From: Hyphomicrobiales bacterium
Lineage (GTDB): Bacteria; Pseudomonadota; Alphaproteobacteria; Rhizobiales; Beijerinckiaceae
Length of the DNA stretch: 64,000 bases
Reading direction: 5' to 3'
NCBI GenBank assembly: GCA_016716745.1
Contig: JADJVD010000001.1
Coordinates: forward strand, 186,001 to 250,000
In this document: positions 19,700 through 27,742 of the stretch, in pieces
Numbering within the stretch: position 1 is the first letter of the stretch
Layout: the number at the start of each line of letters is the position of its first letter
The notes under the pieces: generated by a model
What the model was told of the DNA's origin: nothing
Seen by the model: the letters and a program-made list of their open reading frames with translations, nothing else
Databases searched by the model: none
Made by a program: the position numbers and the translations under genes

Positions 19700-19888
19700 T
19701 CAGGCGGGCTCGTCGGGAGCGTCCGGCGGCGGAGCCGCCGCGCGGGCGCGCGACTGCGCCTTGCGGCGCTTCAGATTCTCCCGCAGCGCGGCGGCGCGCC
19801 GGTCGAGCGCGGCCTGACGCCCGGGCGCGGGCGGCGGGCCGGACGGCTTGGCGCCGGAGGCGGGAGGCTTCGGTTCGTTGGTCGTTAT
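19700..19888 (-). CDS. Small basic protein upstream of murA (start codon unclear)
   Basis: A 62-codon frame reads TTNEPKPPASG, then RQAALDRRAAALRENLKRRK, then AQSRARAAAPPPDAPDEPA. Short proteins with an LRENLKRRK-type core precede murA in related alphaproteobacteria as I recall them. The expected initiator position holds ATA (19886-19888) rather than ATG, and there is no ATG, GTG or TTG back to the upstream TAG, nor a clear ribosome binding site. It may use a rare ATA start, be broken, or contain a sequencing error. Confidence 0.45.
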   Translation of the reverse strand: MTTNEPKPPASGAKPSGPPPAPGRQAALDRRAAALRENLKRRKAQSRARAAAPPPDAPDEPA

Positions 19889-19996
19889 TGAGGCGGGGGG
19901 TCGAAACGGGCCGCGACGCTTCTAGGGAGTTCGCAAGGCCCCGGCAAGGCCGCGGTCGGGCCGAACCGCGCCCGTCCCCCGACAATCGCCGCCTCG

Positions 19997-20041
19997 CCCC
20001 TTCCCTCGCCCTCACCCTTGCCCTCACCCTTGCCCTTGCCC
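19997..20041 (-). repeat. Hexameric GGGNNN repeat, eight G-tracts (G-quadruplex candidate)
   Basis: Eight runs of at least three C occur on the plus strand at an exact 6-bp period (19997, 20003, 20009, 20015, 20021, 20027, 20033, 20039). On the minus strand this is GGG tracts separated by 3-nt loops (CAA, TGA, CGA) apart from the first, shorter spacing. That matches the classic G-quadruplex pattern twice over. It lies in the gap between the murA operon and the tRNA-Thr locus. No gene is evident in 19889-20114. Confidence 0.7.
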
Positions 20042-20114
20042 TCGCCGGAGGCCTGTGGCACATAGCGCCCGCTCCGCGCGGCCCCCGCGCGAGGCCAAGG
20101 CCCGCTGGCCGAAC

Positions 20115-20154
<40 letters not shown>

Positions 20155-20237
20155 GCGGCTCTTGGGGCTTAAGTGGTTGACGAAATGGGCGATGCCCGTA
20201 GGAAGTTCGCTTCCAGGGTAACGCCTCGGGTTAAAAT

Positions 20238-20312
<75 letters not shown>

Positions 20313-20343
20313 CCTCACCGTCAAAACCTCGAAAAGCGAGCTG

Positions 20344-21378
20344 TCATTCTGCCGCAAGCTTTTGCGATCCCGATGGGACGGCTTCATCATTCAAGAACGT
20401 TGCTGCTACTCGATGACCGCTGGCCTCCACAAGCGAGCGAGCCATTCCCGGCAGCTCTGATTTGGCGCGCAGATAGTCATCCAAGCCGATAGGATCGGAG
20501 CTTTCGGGGGCATCGAGACGACAGACTTGATCCTTGCCGATCAAAAGGTACGCTTGCCCCAGAGCATTGAGCGATTGGGCTCGCATAGCTCCCTTGATCG
20601 CTTTGCGCCATTGCCAGAAGCCGCCCAGCGTCTTCGACGCATCCACCTTGAACGTTGTCTCACCACAACCAAGGCTGAGGACTTGAACCTGCCGCCGATC
20701 AATCTCGAAACAGGTCAGCGCATCGACAACGGCGTTCATAACGGGGTTATTCGCCCATAATCCACCGTCGACCATGGTGTAACCATTGTTGTCGAGAGCT
20801 GCGAAGAACGTCGGCGCGGCTGCCGTAGCGAGACCAACCGTCACCATCTTTTCGAACTTGTCGCGCTTGTAGTCAGGATGGTGCGGCGTCTTGTAGATCC
20901 AGGGCTCGCCGTGCGTTCCCTCGAACGCTGGGATGCAGAGACGGTTTCGCGCTTCCGCCAAAGCGGCATCGCCAAAGATGCGCAACAGTTCGTCCTTTAG
21001 CGGTTGACGCTCGTAGGCGTAGCGCTGAGTTTGCCTCAGCCATCCGACCATACGCCTGATCGGACCACGCGGCGGGAAGATCAGACCGCCTTTCTCCATG
21101 TAGATGTCGCGCACCTGCGCCGCCGTCAGTCCGTGGGCAAGCCCCAGGGCGATGATGCCACCGGTCGAAGTCCCGGCGATCATATCGAAGTATCTGCCGA
21201 TGGACCGGCCCTGCAAAAACCGGCTTTCGAGCTCGCTCAGGATGCAGGCAGGCAGGATGCCGCAGATGCCGCCACCGTCGATTGAGAGGATGCGGAATGG
21301 GCGATCTCCGGGCCAAGGCAGAGGCACGCGGCGGGTCTGGATCGTGCCGTCGGATCGACGGGGCGGAATGTACGTCAT
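20344..21378 (-). CDS. capV: CBASS effector: patatin-like phospholipase (CapV type)
   Basis: This 344-aa protein is the likely membrane-degrading effector. It has the oxyanion motif DGGGICG (residues 34-40), the nucleophile motif GTSTG with Ser71, and the dyad aspartate in DGG (Asp204), all patatin landmarks. ATG 21378 follows GGAGGA and overlaps the E2 gene stop by ATGA, so translation is coupled. CapV phospholipases are activated by the cyclic nucleotide made by the neighbouring CD-NTase and kill the infected cell by attacking membranes. It is the last gene of the operon, 31 bp from the island tRNA. Confidence 0.9.
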   Translation of the reverse strand: MTYIPPRRSDGTIQTRRVPLPWPGDRPFRILSIDGGGICGILPACILSELESRFLQGRSIGRYFDMIAGTSTGGIIALGLAHGLTAAQVRDIYMEKGGLIFPPRGPIRRMVGWLRQTQRYAYERQPLKDELLRIFGDAALAEARNRLCIPAFEGTHGEPWIYKTPHHPDYKRDKFEKMVTVGLATAAAPTFFAALDNNGYTMVDGGLWANNPVMNAVVDALTCFEIDRRQVQVLSLGCGETTFKVDASKTLGGFWQWRKAIKGAMRAQSLNALGQAYLLIGKDQVCRLDAPESSDPIGLDDYLRAKSELPGMARSLVEASGHRVAATFLNDEAVPSGSQKLAAE

Positions 21379-21854
21379 TGGGAAGACTCCTCCAGAACAG
21401 CTCGTCCATGTCGTCCGCCGCCATGCCATCGGCCGGTTGCCAACCAACCTTCATAACAAGCGAGCCAGTCAGCGGCCCATGGAAGGGTCGTATGAGCGAT
21501 CAGGTCACGATGCGACCATTCCGACTTGGCCGGATCGAACAAACAGAGCGGCGATAGGGTGATGTCCGGCTCTTCGAAATAGACATGAGGCAGCGGCGCT
21601 TCCTCTGCGGAGTCGGGCTTCAAGATCAGCCGTGGCGACAGGACCCGCACTACAGGGAAGCGTGTCGCCTTGGACGTTCCGTCGCCGTGCGCTGGCAGCG
21701 CGAATTCAACAGAAAGCCGGTGAGCGCGCTCAATGCCTACGAGCGATCCGAACCATAGTGCGGACGTCGCCGTTTCATCGGCAAGGTCGAACATGGGCCA
21801 CCGGCGCGCCATCGCAGCAATCTGTTGCCGCACCGACTTCATTCCTTCGACCAT
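21375..21854 (-). CDS. CBASS ubiquitin-E2-like protein (short type II)
   Basis: This 159-aa protein lies between the CD-NTase and the patatin. Its core YFEEPDITLSPLCLFDP carries the probable catalytic Cys104, followed by LPWAADWLACYEGWLATG, a pattern seen in E2-like proteins of short type II CBASS that have no E1/JAB partner. Known members attach to the C-terminus of the CD-NTase and prime it. Its start overlaps the CD-NTase stop by 16 bp; ATG 21842 (ATGA overlap) is an alternative. No E1 or JAB gene is present in the operon. The family assignment comes from motif recall and genomic position, not a search. Confidence 0.75.
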   Translation of the reverse strand: MVEGMKSVRQQIAAMARRWPMFDLADETATSALWFGSLVGIERAHRLSVEFALPAHGDGTSKATRFPVVRVLSPRLILKPDSAEEAPLPHVYFEEPDITLSPLCLFDPAKSEWSHRDLIAHTTLPWAADWLACYEGWLATGRWHGGGRHGRAVLEESSQ

Positions 21855-23107
21855 CGGGTTCCGTAGAAAGTATGCGGACGGGGTTGAGCGGGACCCGACT
21901 TCAGGATGAAGGGAGCGGCGGCTGCGGCGGGCAAAACCCGCCCGATCGGAGAAACGAAGCGGTCCCCGGTTCTGACGGCCTTGCCGATGCTCGCGGCGTA
22001 CTCATCGACCGTCGACTGGGCCGGGCCTTCGCCAAACATCTCCACCAGCAGGTCGCGCTTTTCGTCCAGCATCAGGCGATCCGACATCAAGGCGGCCAGC
22101 TGCTTGCGCAGCAGCTTCAGGTCTTCAATGTAGAGACGTTGCGCATCACGGTTTTCAGGCCATCGGTCGGTGAAGTGCTCATCGGCGCACTTCGGGTTCT
22201 TCACCTCGACAAGGCGCACTTCCCGTTCCGCCGTTTCAAGCGTCATCTGGATCGCAGATGCAATTGCCTCCAGCGCTCCCGCGATGCTCGCACCCGGCGC
22301 TGAAGTCTCGGCAGCGATCTTCGCCATCATGACCGACGGCGGCAGCCTCATGCCCTTCCGCTTTTCGTATCGGAGGTTGCGATTCCGCTTGAGCAACTGC
22401 AACGCGACGACCGTAGCGGACTTCCCGCCTTCGATCGTCGAATGCGTGGGCACCGGCTTCACGTCGGCGTCGGCGCGGATCACCAACTGATCGAATGCCG
22501 CCGCGCGCTTCGCGTATGCCTGGGCAAAGCGGATATCAGCGGGCGTCAACACGTTGAACCACTCGCAGAACGCGTAGCTATTCATCAGCCGCCGCTCGTG
22601 CTTGGAAGGCGGCTCTTCCGGCTTAGCGTGGTGTAGGCAGCTCAGACGCGGATCATGCTCGTTGATGATGATCGTCGGTGTCACATCAAGGTGCATCCCG
22701 TCGGCGTAGTAGACCGTGACGCATCGGGTCTGACGTTCGACCATCCCATGGTACTTCGAGCCAGGCGGGCCATTGATCGCCTCGAACAGAAGATCAAGCA
22801 CCTGTGCCGGCGTCAGGGACAACGGGAGGATCAATTCCGCCACGATGTCGATGTCGAAGCCGTCAACACGCCTGCGGGACTTGATCGTGGCGCGAATGGC
22901 CATCGATCCTTGCGGATAGAAGATGCGCACCCGATCGTGCAGCGGGCTGTCCGGCCGCTCGATATGCTTGCGCATAGCCTCGTATCGGTCCACGGCGAGC
23001 TGATGCAAGCTTGGCGGAAGTTCAATGCGGATCGCCGTGCCCGCCAACAGGATTTCGCCAACCGGGGCCGTCGGCCCGAGAGGCGGATTGCTCCAAAGAT
23101 CATTCAT
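21839..23107 (-). CDS. CBASS cyclic oligonucleotide synthase (CD-NTase)
   Basis: This 422-aa nucleotidyltransferase would sense phage and make a cyclic nucleotide second messenger. It has the polymerase-beta-type GS motif (GSMAI, residues 67-71), the catalytic pair DIDIV (Asp85, Asp87) and a third acidic residue at HLDVTP (Asp141). About 130 residues of helical C-terminal region follow. The extreme C-terminus (PHTFYGTRWSKE) is a short tail of the kind modified by E2 in type II CBASS. It is the first gene of the operon, divergent from the WYL regulator. Clade and product nucleotide cannot be fixed by eye. Confidence 0.88.
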   Translation of the reverse strand: MNDLWSNPPLGPTAPVGEILLAGTAIRIELPPSLHQLAVDRYEAMRKHIERPDSPLHDRVRIFYPQGSMAIRATIKSRRRVDGFDIDIVAELILPLSLTPAQVLDLLFEAINGPPGSKYHGMVERQTRCVTVYYADGMHLDVTPTIIINEHDPRLSCLHHAKPEEPPSKHERRLMNSYAFCEWFNVLTPADIRFAQAYAKRAAAFDQLVIRADADVKPVPTHSTIEGGKSATVVALQLLKRNRNLRYEKRKGMRLPPSVMMAKIAAETSAPGASIAGALEAIASAIQMTLETAEREVRLVEVKNPKCADEHFTDRWPENRDAQRLYIEDLKLLRKQLAALMSDRLMLDEKRDLLVEMFGEGPAQSTVDEYAASIGKAVRTGDRFVSPIGRVLPAAAAAPFILKSGPAQPRPHTFYGTRWSKE

Positions 23108-23149
23108 GGCCTCAGCCCCTCTGTTCCCTGTAAGTTCACGACGCCGGGG

Positions 23150-23217
23150 TTGACCCAGCGATTCTCGTGCGTATAGTTTCCATATGGGTCAGGTAATGCG
23201 ACCTGTCAAGAAACTAT
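23150..23217. promoter_or_regulatory. Divergent CBASS promoters with nested dyad operator
   Basis: The CapW-like gene has TTGACC (23150-23155), a 16-bp spacer and TATAGT (23172-23177). The CD-NTase promoter on the minus strand has TTGACA (23204-23209), a 17-bp spacer and CATATG. Overlapping both is an outer inverted repeat ATAGTTTC (23173-23180) / GAAACTAT (23210-23217) and an inner one CAGGT (23190-23194) / ACCTG (23201-23205), with nearly the same centre. CapW/BrxR-type WYL dimers bind such dyads, so the protein likely represses both genes. Confidence 0.75.
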
Positions 23218-23238
23218 GCTCTTCGGGAGGCGCAGGTT

Positions 23239-24117
23239 GTGGACAACGAGGATGGCAAGCTCCGTTGGGGGACAGAGCAACGCCTTGAGTTCATTGAGTT
23301 TCAGGCATTTTGGGAGGGTGGGGTTCGTCGCGGGGACATCACCTCACGGTTTGGCGTGTCAGTGCCTCAGGCCTCGAACGACCTGACGCTGTATCAGAAG
23401 CTCGCGCCGCATAACCTGCGCTATGATTCCAGCGAAAAGCGCTATGTCCCCTCGCCGGAATTCGCCCCACGCTTCTTGAAGCCCAATGCCGAACGGTATC
23501 TCGTACAGCTTCAGGCGATCGCGAACCGCGTGATTGCGCTGTCCGACACATGGATCGCGCATGCGCCGGACGCGGGCGTCATGCCGGTTCCCTATCGGCG
23601 GATCGATCCGGCGATCTTTAAGCGCTTCGTTGAGGTGATCCGAGCGGCGCGGTCGATTGAGATCCACTACCAATCCATGAATGTGAAGAGGCCGGATGCT
23701 ATCTGGCGACGGATCACACCGCATGCGTTCGGCACAGACGGGCTGCGCTGGCACGTGCGGGGGTTCTGCCACCTCGAAAACAAGTGGAAGGATTTCATCC
23801 TGTCGCGTTGCCGCGAGCTTCGCGCCGAAGGGGATGCAGGCGCGCCCGCTTCAGACGATCAGAAATGGCTGACGGATTTCGATGTCCATTTGATCCCGAA
23901 CCCCGAGCTTTCCGAAAGTCAGCGGGAGACGATCGCGATGGATTACGACATGCGCGATGGGCGGGCTGTCGTCCCCGTTCGCTGTGCGATGCTCTACTAC
24001 TTTGAGAAGCGGCTGCGGCTGGATGTCGACCCCAAGAAGGATCGCCCGGCGGAGAAGCCCGTAGTGGTCGCCAACTGGAAAGAATTCATCGAAGCGCGCG
24101 ACGCGGCGATGGCTTGA
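23239..24117 (+). CDS. WYL-domain transcriptional regulator (CapW/BrxR-like)
   Basis: This 292-aa protein has an N-terminal winged helix (about residues 10-75, with DITSRFGVSVPQASNDLTLY) and a central WYL domain (about 125-205, with RSIEIHYQSM, ITPHAFGTDGLRWHVRGFC). A C-terminal WCX-like part follows with VPVRC near residue 245. This layout is that of CapW and BrxR, repressors that silence CBASS or BREX until infection. Start is GTG 23239, preceded by GGGAGG. It is divergent from the CBASS operon across a dyad-rich promoter and lies 39 bp upstream of hsdM, so it might also affect the restriction operon. Confidence 0.85.
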   Translation: MDNEDGKLRWGTEQRLEFIEFQAFWEGGVRRGDITSRFGVSVPQASNDLTLYQKLAPHNLRYDSSEKRYVPSPEFAPRFLKPNAERYLVQLQAIANRVIALSDTWIAHAPDAGVMPVPYRRIDPAIFKRFVEVIRAARSIEIHYQSMNVKRPDAIWRRITPHAFGTDGLRWHVRGFCHLENKWKDFILSRCRELRAEGDAGAPASDDQKWLTDFDVHLIPNPELSESQRETIAMDYDMRDGRAVVPVRCAMLYYFEKRLRLDVDPKKDRPAEKPVVVANWKEFIEARDAAMA

Positions 24118-24156
24118 ATCTTGAGATTGAACGGAACGTAGGAAAGCAGGGGCATC

Positions 24157-25725
24157 ATGATCGTGGGCGAAATCAAAAGCCAGATCGACAGCATTTGGAA
24201 CGACTTCTGGTCGGGCGGCCTGTCCAATCCGCTGAGCGTGATGGAGCAGATCACCTATCTGCTTTTCATCAAGCGATTGGACGAGCTGCATAGCCGCGAA
24301 GAAGCGAAGGCCAACACGCTCAACATCCCCATGGAGCGGCGCATCTTCCCCGAGGGCCGCGATGGGCGCGGCGATGAGGAAATGCGCGCGCAGGGCGGGC
24401 GTCCTTACGACGATCTGCGCTGGTCACGCTTCAAGCTCATGGCTCCGAAGGAGATGTTTCAGGTCGTGGATGAGCACGTCTTCCCGTTCATTCGGGAGAA
24501 GGTGGCGACCGAAGGCAATCTTGCCCAGCACATGAAGGAGGCGCGCAACGCCATCCCGTCACCGGCGCTGCTCGCCAAGGTGGTCGACAAACTCGACAAG
24601 GTGAAGATGGAGGATCGCGACACCAAGGGCGATGTCTATGAATACATGCTCGGGATGATCGCGAGCGCAGGGCAGAATGGCCAGTTCCGCACGCCGCGCC
24701 ACATCATCCAGCTGATGGTGGAGCTGACCGAACCCAAGCCCCAGGACATCATCTGCGACCCGGCGGCGGGCACCTGCGGCTTCCTTGTGGGCGCGGGCGA
24801 ATTTCTCCGCAAGAAGCACACCGCGCTGTTCCGCGATCCCGCCTTGCGCAAGCACTTCCACGACAACGCGTTCCACGGGTTCGATTTCGACCCGACAATG
24901 CTGCGCATCGGTTCGATGAACATGATCCTGCATGGCATCGAAAACCCTGTGATTCAGCAGCGCGACTCCCTGTCGGAGGACATCGCGAGCGAGAAAGAGC
25001 GCTACAATCTCATCCTAGCTAATCCGCCATTCGCCGGGTCGCTGGACTACGAGCAGACGGCGAAGGACCTGCAACAGACGGTCAAGACACGAAAGACCGA
25101 ACTGCTGTTCGTCGCGCTGTTCCTGCGGCTGCTGAAAACCGGCGGACGCGCGGCGGTCATCGTGCCGGACGGCGTGCTCTTCGGCTCGTCCAGCGCCCAC
25201 AAGGCGATCCGCAAGATGCTGGTGGAGGACAACAAGCTGGACGCAATCATCTCGCTGCCCTCGGGCGTGTTCCGCCCCTATGCGGGTGTGTCCACCGCAA
25301 TCCTCGTCTTCACGAAGACCGGCGTCGGCGGCACGGATCACGTCTGGTTCTATGACGTGAAGGCGGATGGCCTGTCCCTGGACGACAAGCGGCAGGCGCT
25401 CTTGCCCGAAGAGAAGCAAGGGCCGGTGCCGGCCGTTGAACTGATGGAAGCCGAGCACGACAGGAATAACCTGCCGGACGTGCTGATGCGCTGGGAGGAG
25501 CGGAACGGTGCGGAGCTTGAGCGCCCGCGCACGGCGCAGAGCTTCTGCGTGCCCAAGGCGGACATCGCGAAAGATGGTGCCTATGACCTCTCGCTCAACC
25601 GCTACAAGCAGACGTTGCATGCCGAGGTGAAGTATGACAGCCCCGCTGAAATCATCGCTCGCCTGAAGGCGCTGGAAGCCGAAATTTCCGAAGGCTTGGG
25701 GAAGCTAGAGGAGATGGTGGGATGA
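24157..25725 (+). CDS. hsdM: Type I restriction-modification system DNA methyltransferase subunit HsdM
   Basis: This 522-aa N6-adenine methyltransferase has the N-terminal HsdM helical domain (IDSIWNDFWSGGLSNP, YLLFIKRLDEL). The Rossmann domain has FRTPRHIIQLMVEL, SAM-binding DPAAGTCGFLVGAGEFL, GFDFDPTMLRIGSMNMILHG and catalytic NPPF (LANPPFAGSLD). It overlaps hsdS by ATGA and leads a five-gene operon ending in hsdR. Confidence 0.95.
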   Translation: MIVGEIKSQIDSIWNDFWSGGLSNPLSVMEQITYLLFIKRLDELHSREEAKANTLNIPMERRIFPEGRDGRGDEEMRAQGGRPYDDLRWSRFKLMAPKEMFQVVDEHVFPFIREKVATEGNLAQHMKEARNAIPSPALLAKVVDKLDKVKMEDRDTKGDVYEYMLGMIASAGQNGQFRTPRHIIQLMVELTEPKPQDIICDPAAGTCGFLVGAGEFLRKKHTALFRDPALRKHFHDNAFHGFDFDPTMLRIGSMNMILHGIENPVIQQRDSLSEDIASEKERYNLILANPPFAGSLDYEQTAKDLQQTVKTRKTELLFVALFLRLLKTGGRAAVIVPDGVLFGSSSAHKAIRKMLVEDNKLDAIISLPSGVFRPYAGVSTAILVFTKTGVGGTDHVWFYDVKADGLSLDDKRQALLPEEKQGPVPAVELMEAEHDRNNLPDVLMRWEERNGAELERPRTAQSFCVPKADIAKDGAYDLSLNRYKQTLHAEVKYDSPAEIIARLKALEAEISEGLGKLEEMVG

Positions 25726-26894
25726 CATGGCCAATTATCCCAATCCGTTCTTTTTGTAATACTGGAAGTGGAACGACTCCAGCCCGTGATAAATCAGAGC
25801 GATACTATGGCGGTTCTATACCATGGGTGAAATCGGGTGAATTACGCGAGGCGATTATTACAAAAACCGAGGAAATGGTTACGGAAGCAGCAATCAATGA
25901 GACCGCATTGAGGCTCGTTCCATCGGGGGCTTTATTAGTTGCTATGTATGGCGCAACCGTAGGTCGTGTAGGGATACTTGGCGTTCCGGCGACAACAAAT
26001 CAGGCGGTTTGTCACATAGTTCCTGATCCCAAGAAGGCCGATCAGCGATACTTATTTCATGCGCTGCGAGCACTTGCCCCGGAGCTTGTAAAGCGAGGCG
26101 TTGGCGGAGCGCAGCCAAACATTAATCAGCAGATTGTCAAGGATGCCGAAGTACCGCTTCCGCCGGTCAGTGAACAGCGGCGCATTGCTGCGATCCTCGA
26201 CCAAGTGGATGGTCTGCGCTGCAAGCGAAGGGAAGCGGTAGCGATGTTCCACAATTTGCGGCAATCGGCATTCAAAGAATTATTCGGCGATCCGGCTTCT
26301 AATCCAAGGGGTTGGCCCGTTGGCCGCATTTTGGATGTGACGTCTTCAACTCAATATGGCACCAGCGCGAAGGCGGGCGAAGAAGGCCGCTTCCCAATCC
26401 TGCGAATGGGCAACTTAACGACGGATGGGGGTTGGAAACTCGATGAACTCAAGTACATCGACTTGGTAGAGCAAGATATCGCAAAATACACAGTTAGGAA
26501 GGGTGATATCCTATTCAACAGAACGAACAGTCCTGACCTCGTTGGTAAATCGGCCGTATTCCGTGAAGAGCGCGAGTTTGCTTTTGCCGGATATCTTGTG
26601 CGCCTTCGCCTAAATGGGCGGGCAGAACCCGAATTTGTGTCCGCGTACCTCAATTCTACGCACGGCAAAGCTACACTAAGAGGAATGTGCAAAAGCATTA
26701 TAGGGATGGCCAACATTAACGCGAAAGAACTTACGTCTATTCCGCTAATGATTCCTCCGATCGAGCTTCAAAAAAGATACGCATCAATGATCGAGAAATC
26801 ACTTGAAGCTGAAATATTAAACACCGTGCACCTCCGAGATTTAGATCAATTGTTCAATTCGCTTCAGCATCGTGCTTTCCGAGGGGAGCTATGA
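25722..26894 (+). CDS. hsdS: Type I restriction-modification system specificity subunit HsdS
   Basis: This 390-aa protein recognises the DNA target. Two target-recognition domains are visible, each starting with a G-x-G-T/Y-type element (TGSGTTPARD near residue 11; TQYGTSAKAGEEGRF near 207) and each followed by a conserved helix (PPVSEQRRIAAILDQVDGL near 146; PPIELQKRYASMIEKSL near 347). Base composition is clearly more AT-rich than in hsdM and hsdR, a usual sign of domain exchange in hsdS. It begins inside the hsdM stop (ATGA). Confidence 0.92.
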   Translation: MTWPIIPIRSFCNTGSGTTPARDKSERYYGGSIPWVKSGELREAIITKTEEMVTEAAINETALRLVPSGALLVAMYGATVGRVGILGVPATTNQAVCHIVPDPKKADQRYLFHALRALAPELVKRGVGGAQPNINQQIVKDAEVPLPPVSEQRRIAAILDQVDGLRCKRREAVAMFHNLRQSAFKELFGDPASNPRGWPVGRILDVTSSTQYGTSAKAGEEGRFPILRMGNLTTDGGWKLDELKYIDLVEQDIAKYTVRKGDILFNRTNSPDLVGKSAVFREEREFAFAGYLVRLRLNGRAEPEFVSAYLNSTHGKATLRGMCKSIIGMANINAKELTSIPLMIPPIELQKRYASMIEKSLEAEILNTVHLRDLDQLFNSLQHRAFRGEL

Positions 26895-26897
26895 TCG

Positions 26898-27740
26898 ATG
26901 CGTGGCGAGTTCCTTCCGGTATGGTCTGAAACATGGCGGGATATTTGGTCAAAACTCGTCAAGTCCGCTGGCGCACCTGAAGATTTGTTCTCGGAGCTTT
27001 TCCGCGAACTCGCGGCGGCATTTTCCGTGCAATTGACGCCAGAAAAGCTGGCGGATGCCGTAGCGGTCCCCGCCCGTGCGAAGTCCAAGTTTCGACGCGT
27101 CACGGCGGACCAGTTCGGAAGCGAACATGCTGTCATTGGATTTTTGGAACGCGCGCATGCCATAGCCGTGGACCTTGGTGGTGACCCTCTTGCCAACCGC
27201 TATTTCACGCTCGTCGAGGCGTTCCTGACCAAGTTCAGTCTCCGCTACGACTTGCGCCGCCCGTTCACGCTGCATCCGACCTTGCCAGGCGTCTTCGCCC
27301 GCATGGTGACGGAACTCAAGGCGGTGACGCGTGCCGACGCCCATCTGCATCAGCTCATGGGCGACTTCGAGGAAGCCGTGCGCGACCTTCGCGCCGATCC
27401 CTCATCCAACCGGATACGCGTTTGCATTTCACGGCAGATGAACTTGCTCGAAGCGATCGGCCGGGGCTTTCCGGCGGTCACCGAAAACTCGCTTGGCAGG
27501 ATTTGCGACCAGCTTGGCGGCCTCGCCAATCCGGTTTGGCCTCATGACCGCGTCCGGGATGCGATGAAGGACCTCTACAAGTTCGCGTCCGATTATCCCG
27601 GCATCCGCCACGGCGGCACGCCCGCCAACGCCCGGCGCGATATCGACATGCGGGACATGGTGGCGATAAGCATTCTTCTTGCAGGCTTCACGCCTTATCT
27701 TTCACACCAAGTTGATTCCAATATCGTCTATCGGGGCTGA
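26898..27740 (+). CDS. Abortive-infection-like protein in the type I RM operon
   Basis: This 280-aa protein follows hsdS by 3 bp and precedes the DUF262 gene by 2 bp. Its C-terminal region reads LYKFASDYPGIRHGG, then ISILLAGFTPYLS, resembling the C-terminal domain of abortive-infection (Abi_C-like) proteins that accompany restriction systems. No catalytic site is obvious by eye and there is no signal peptide. The position inside the operon suggests a back-up suicide or regulatory function when restriction fails; this is inference. Confidence 0.65.
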   Translation: MRGEFLPVWSETWRDIWSKLVKSAGAPEDLFSELFRELAAAFSVQLTPEKLADAVAVPARAKSKFRRVTADQFGSEHAVIGFLERAHAIAVDLGGDPLANRYFTLVEAFLTKFSLRYDLRRPFTLHPTLPGVFARMVTELKAVTRADAHLHQLMGDFEEAVRDLRADPSSNRIRVCISRQMNLLEAIGRGFPAVTENSLGRICDQLGGLANPVWPHDRVRDAMKDLYKFASDYPGIRHGGTPANARRDIDMRDMVAISILLAGFTPYLSHQVDSNIVYRG

Positions 27741-27742
27741 CG

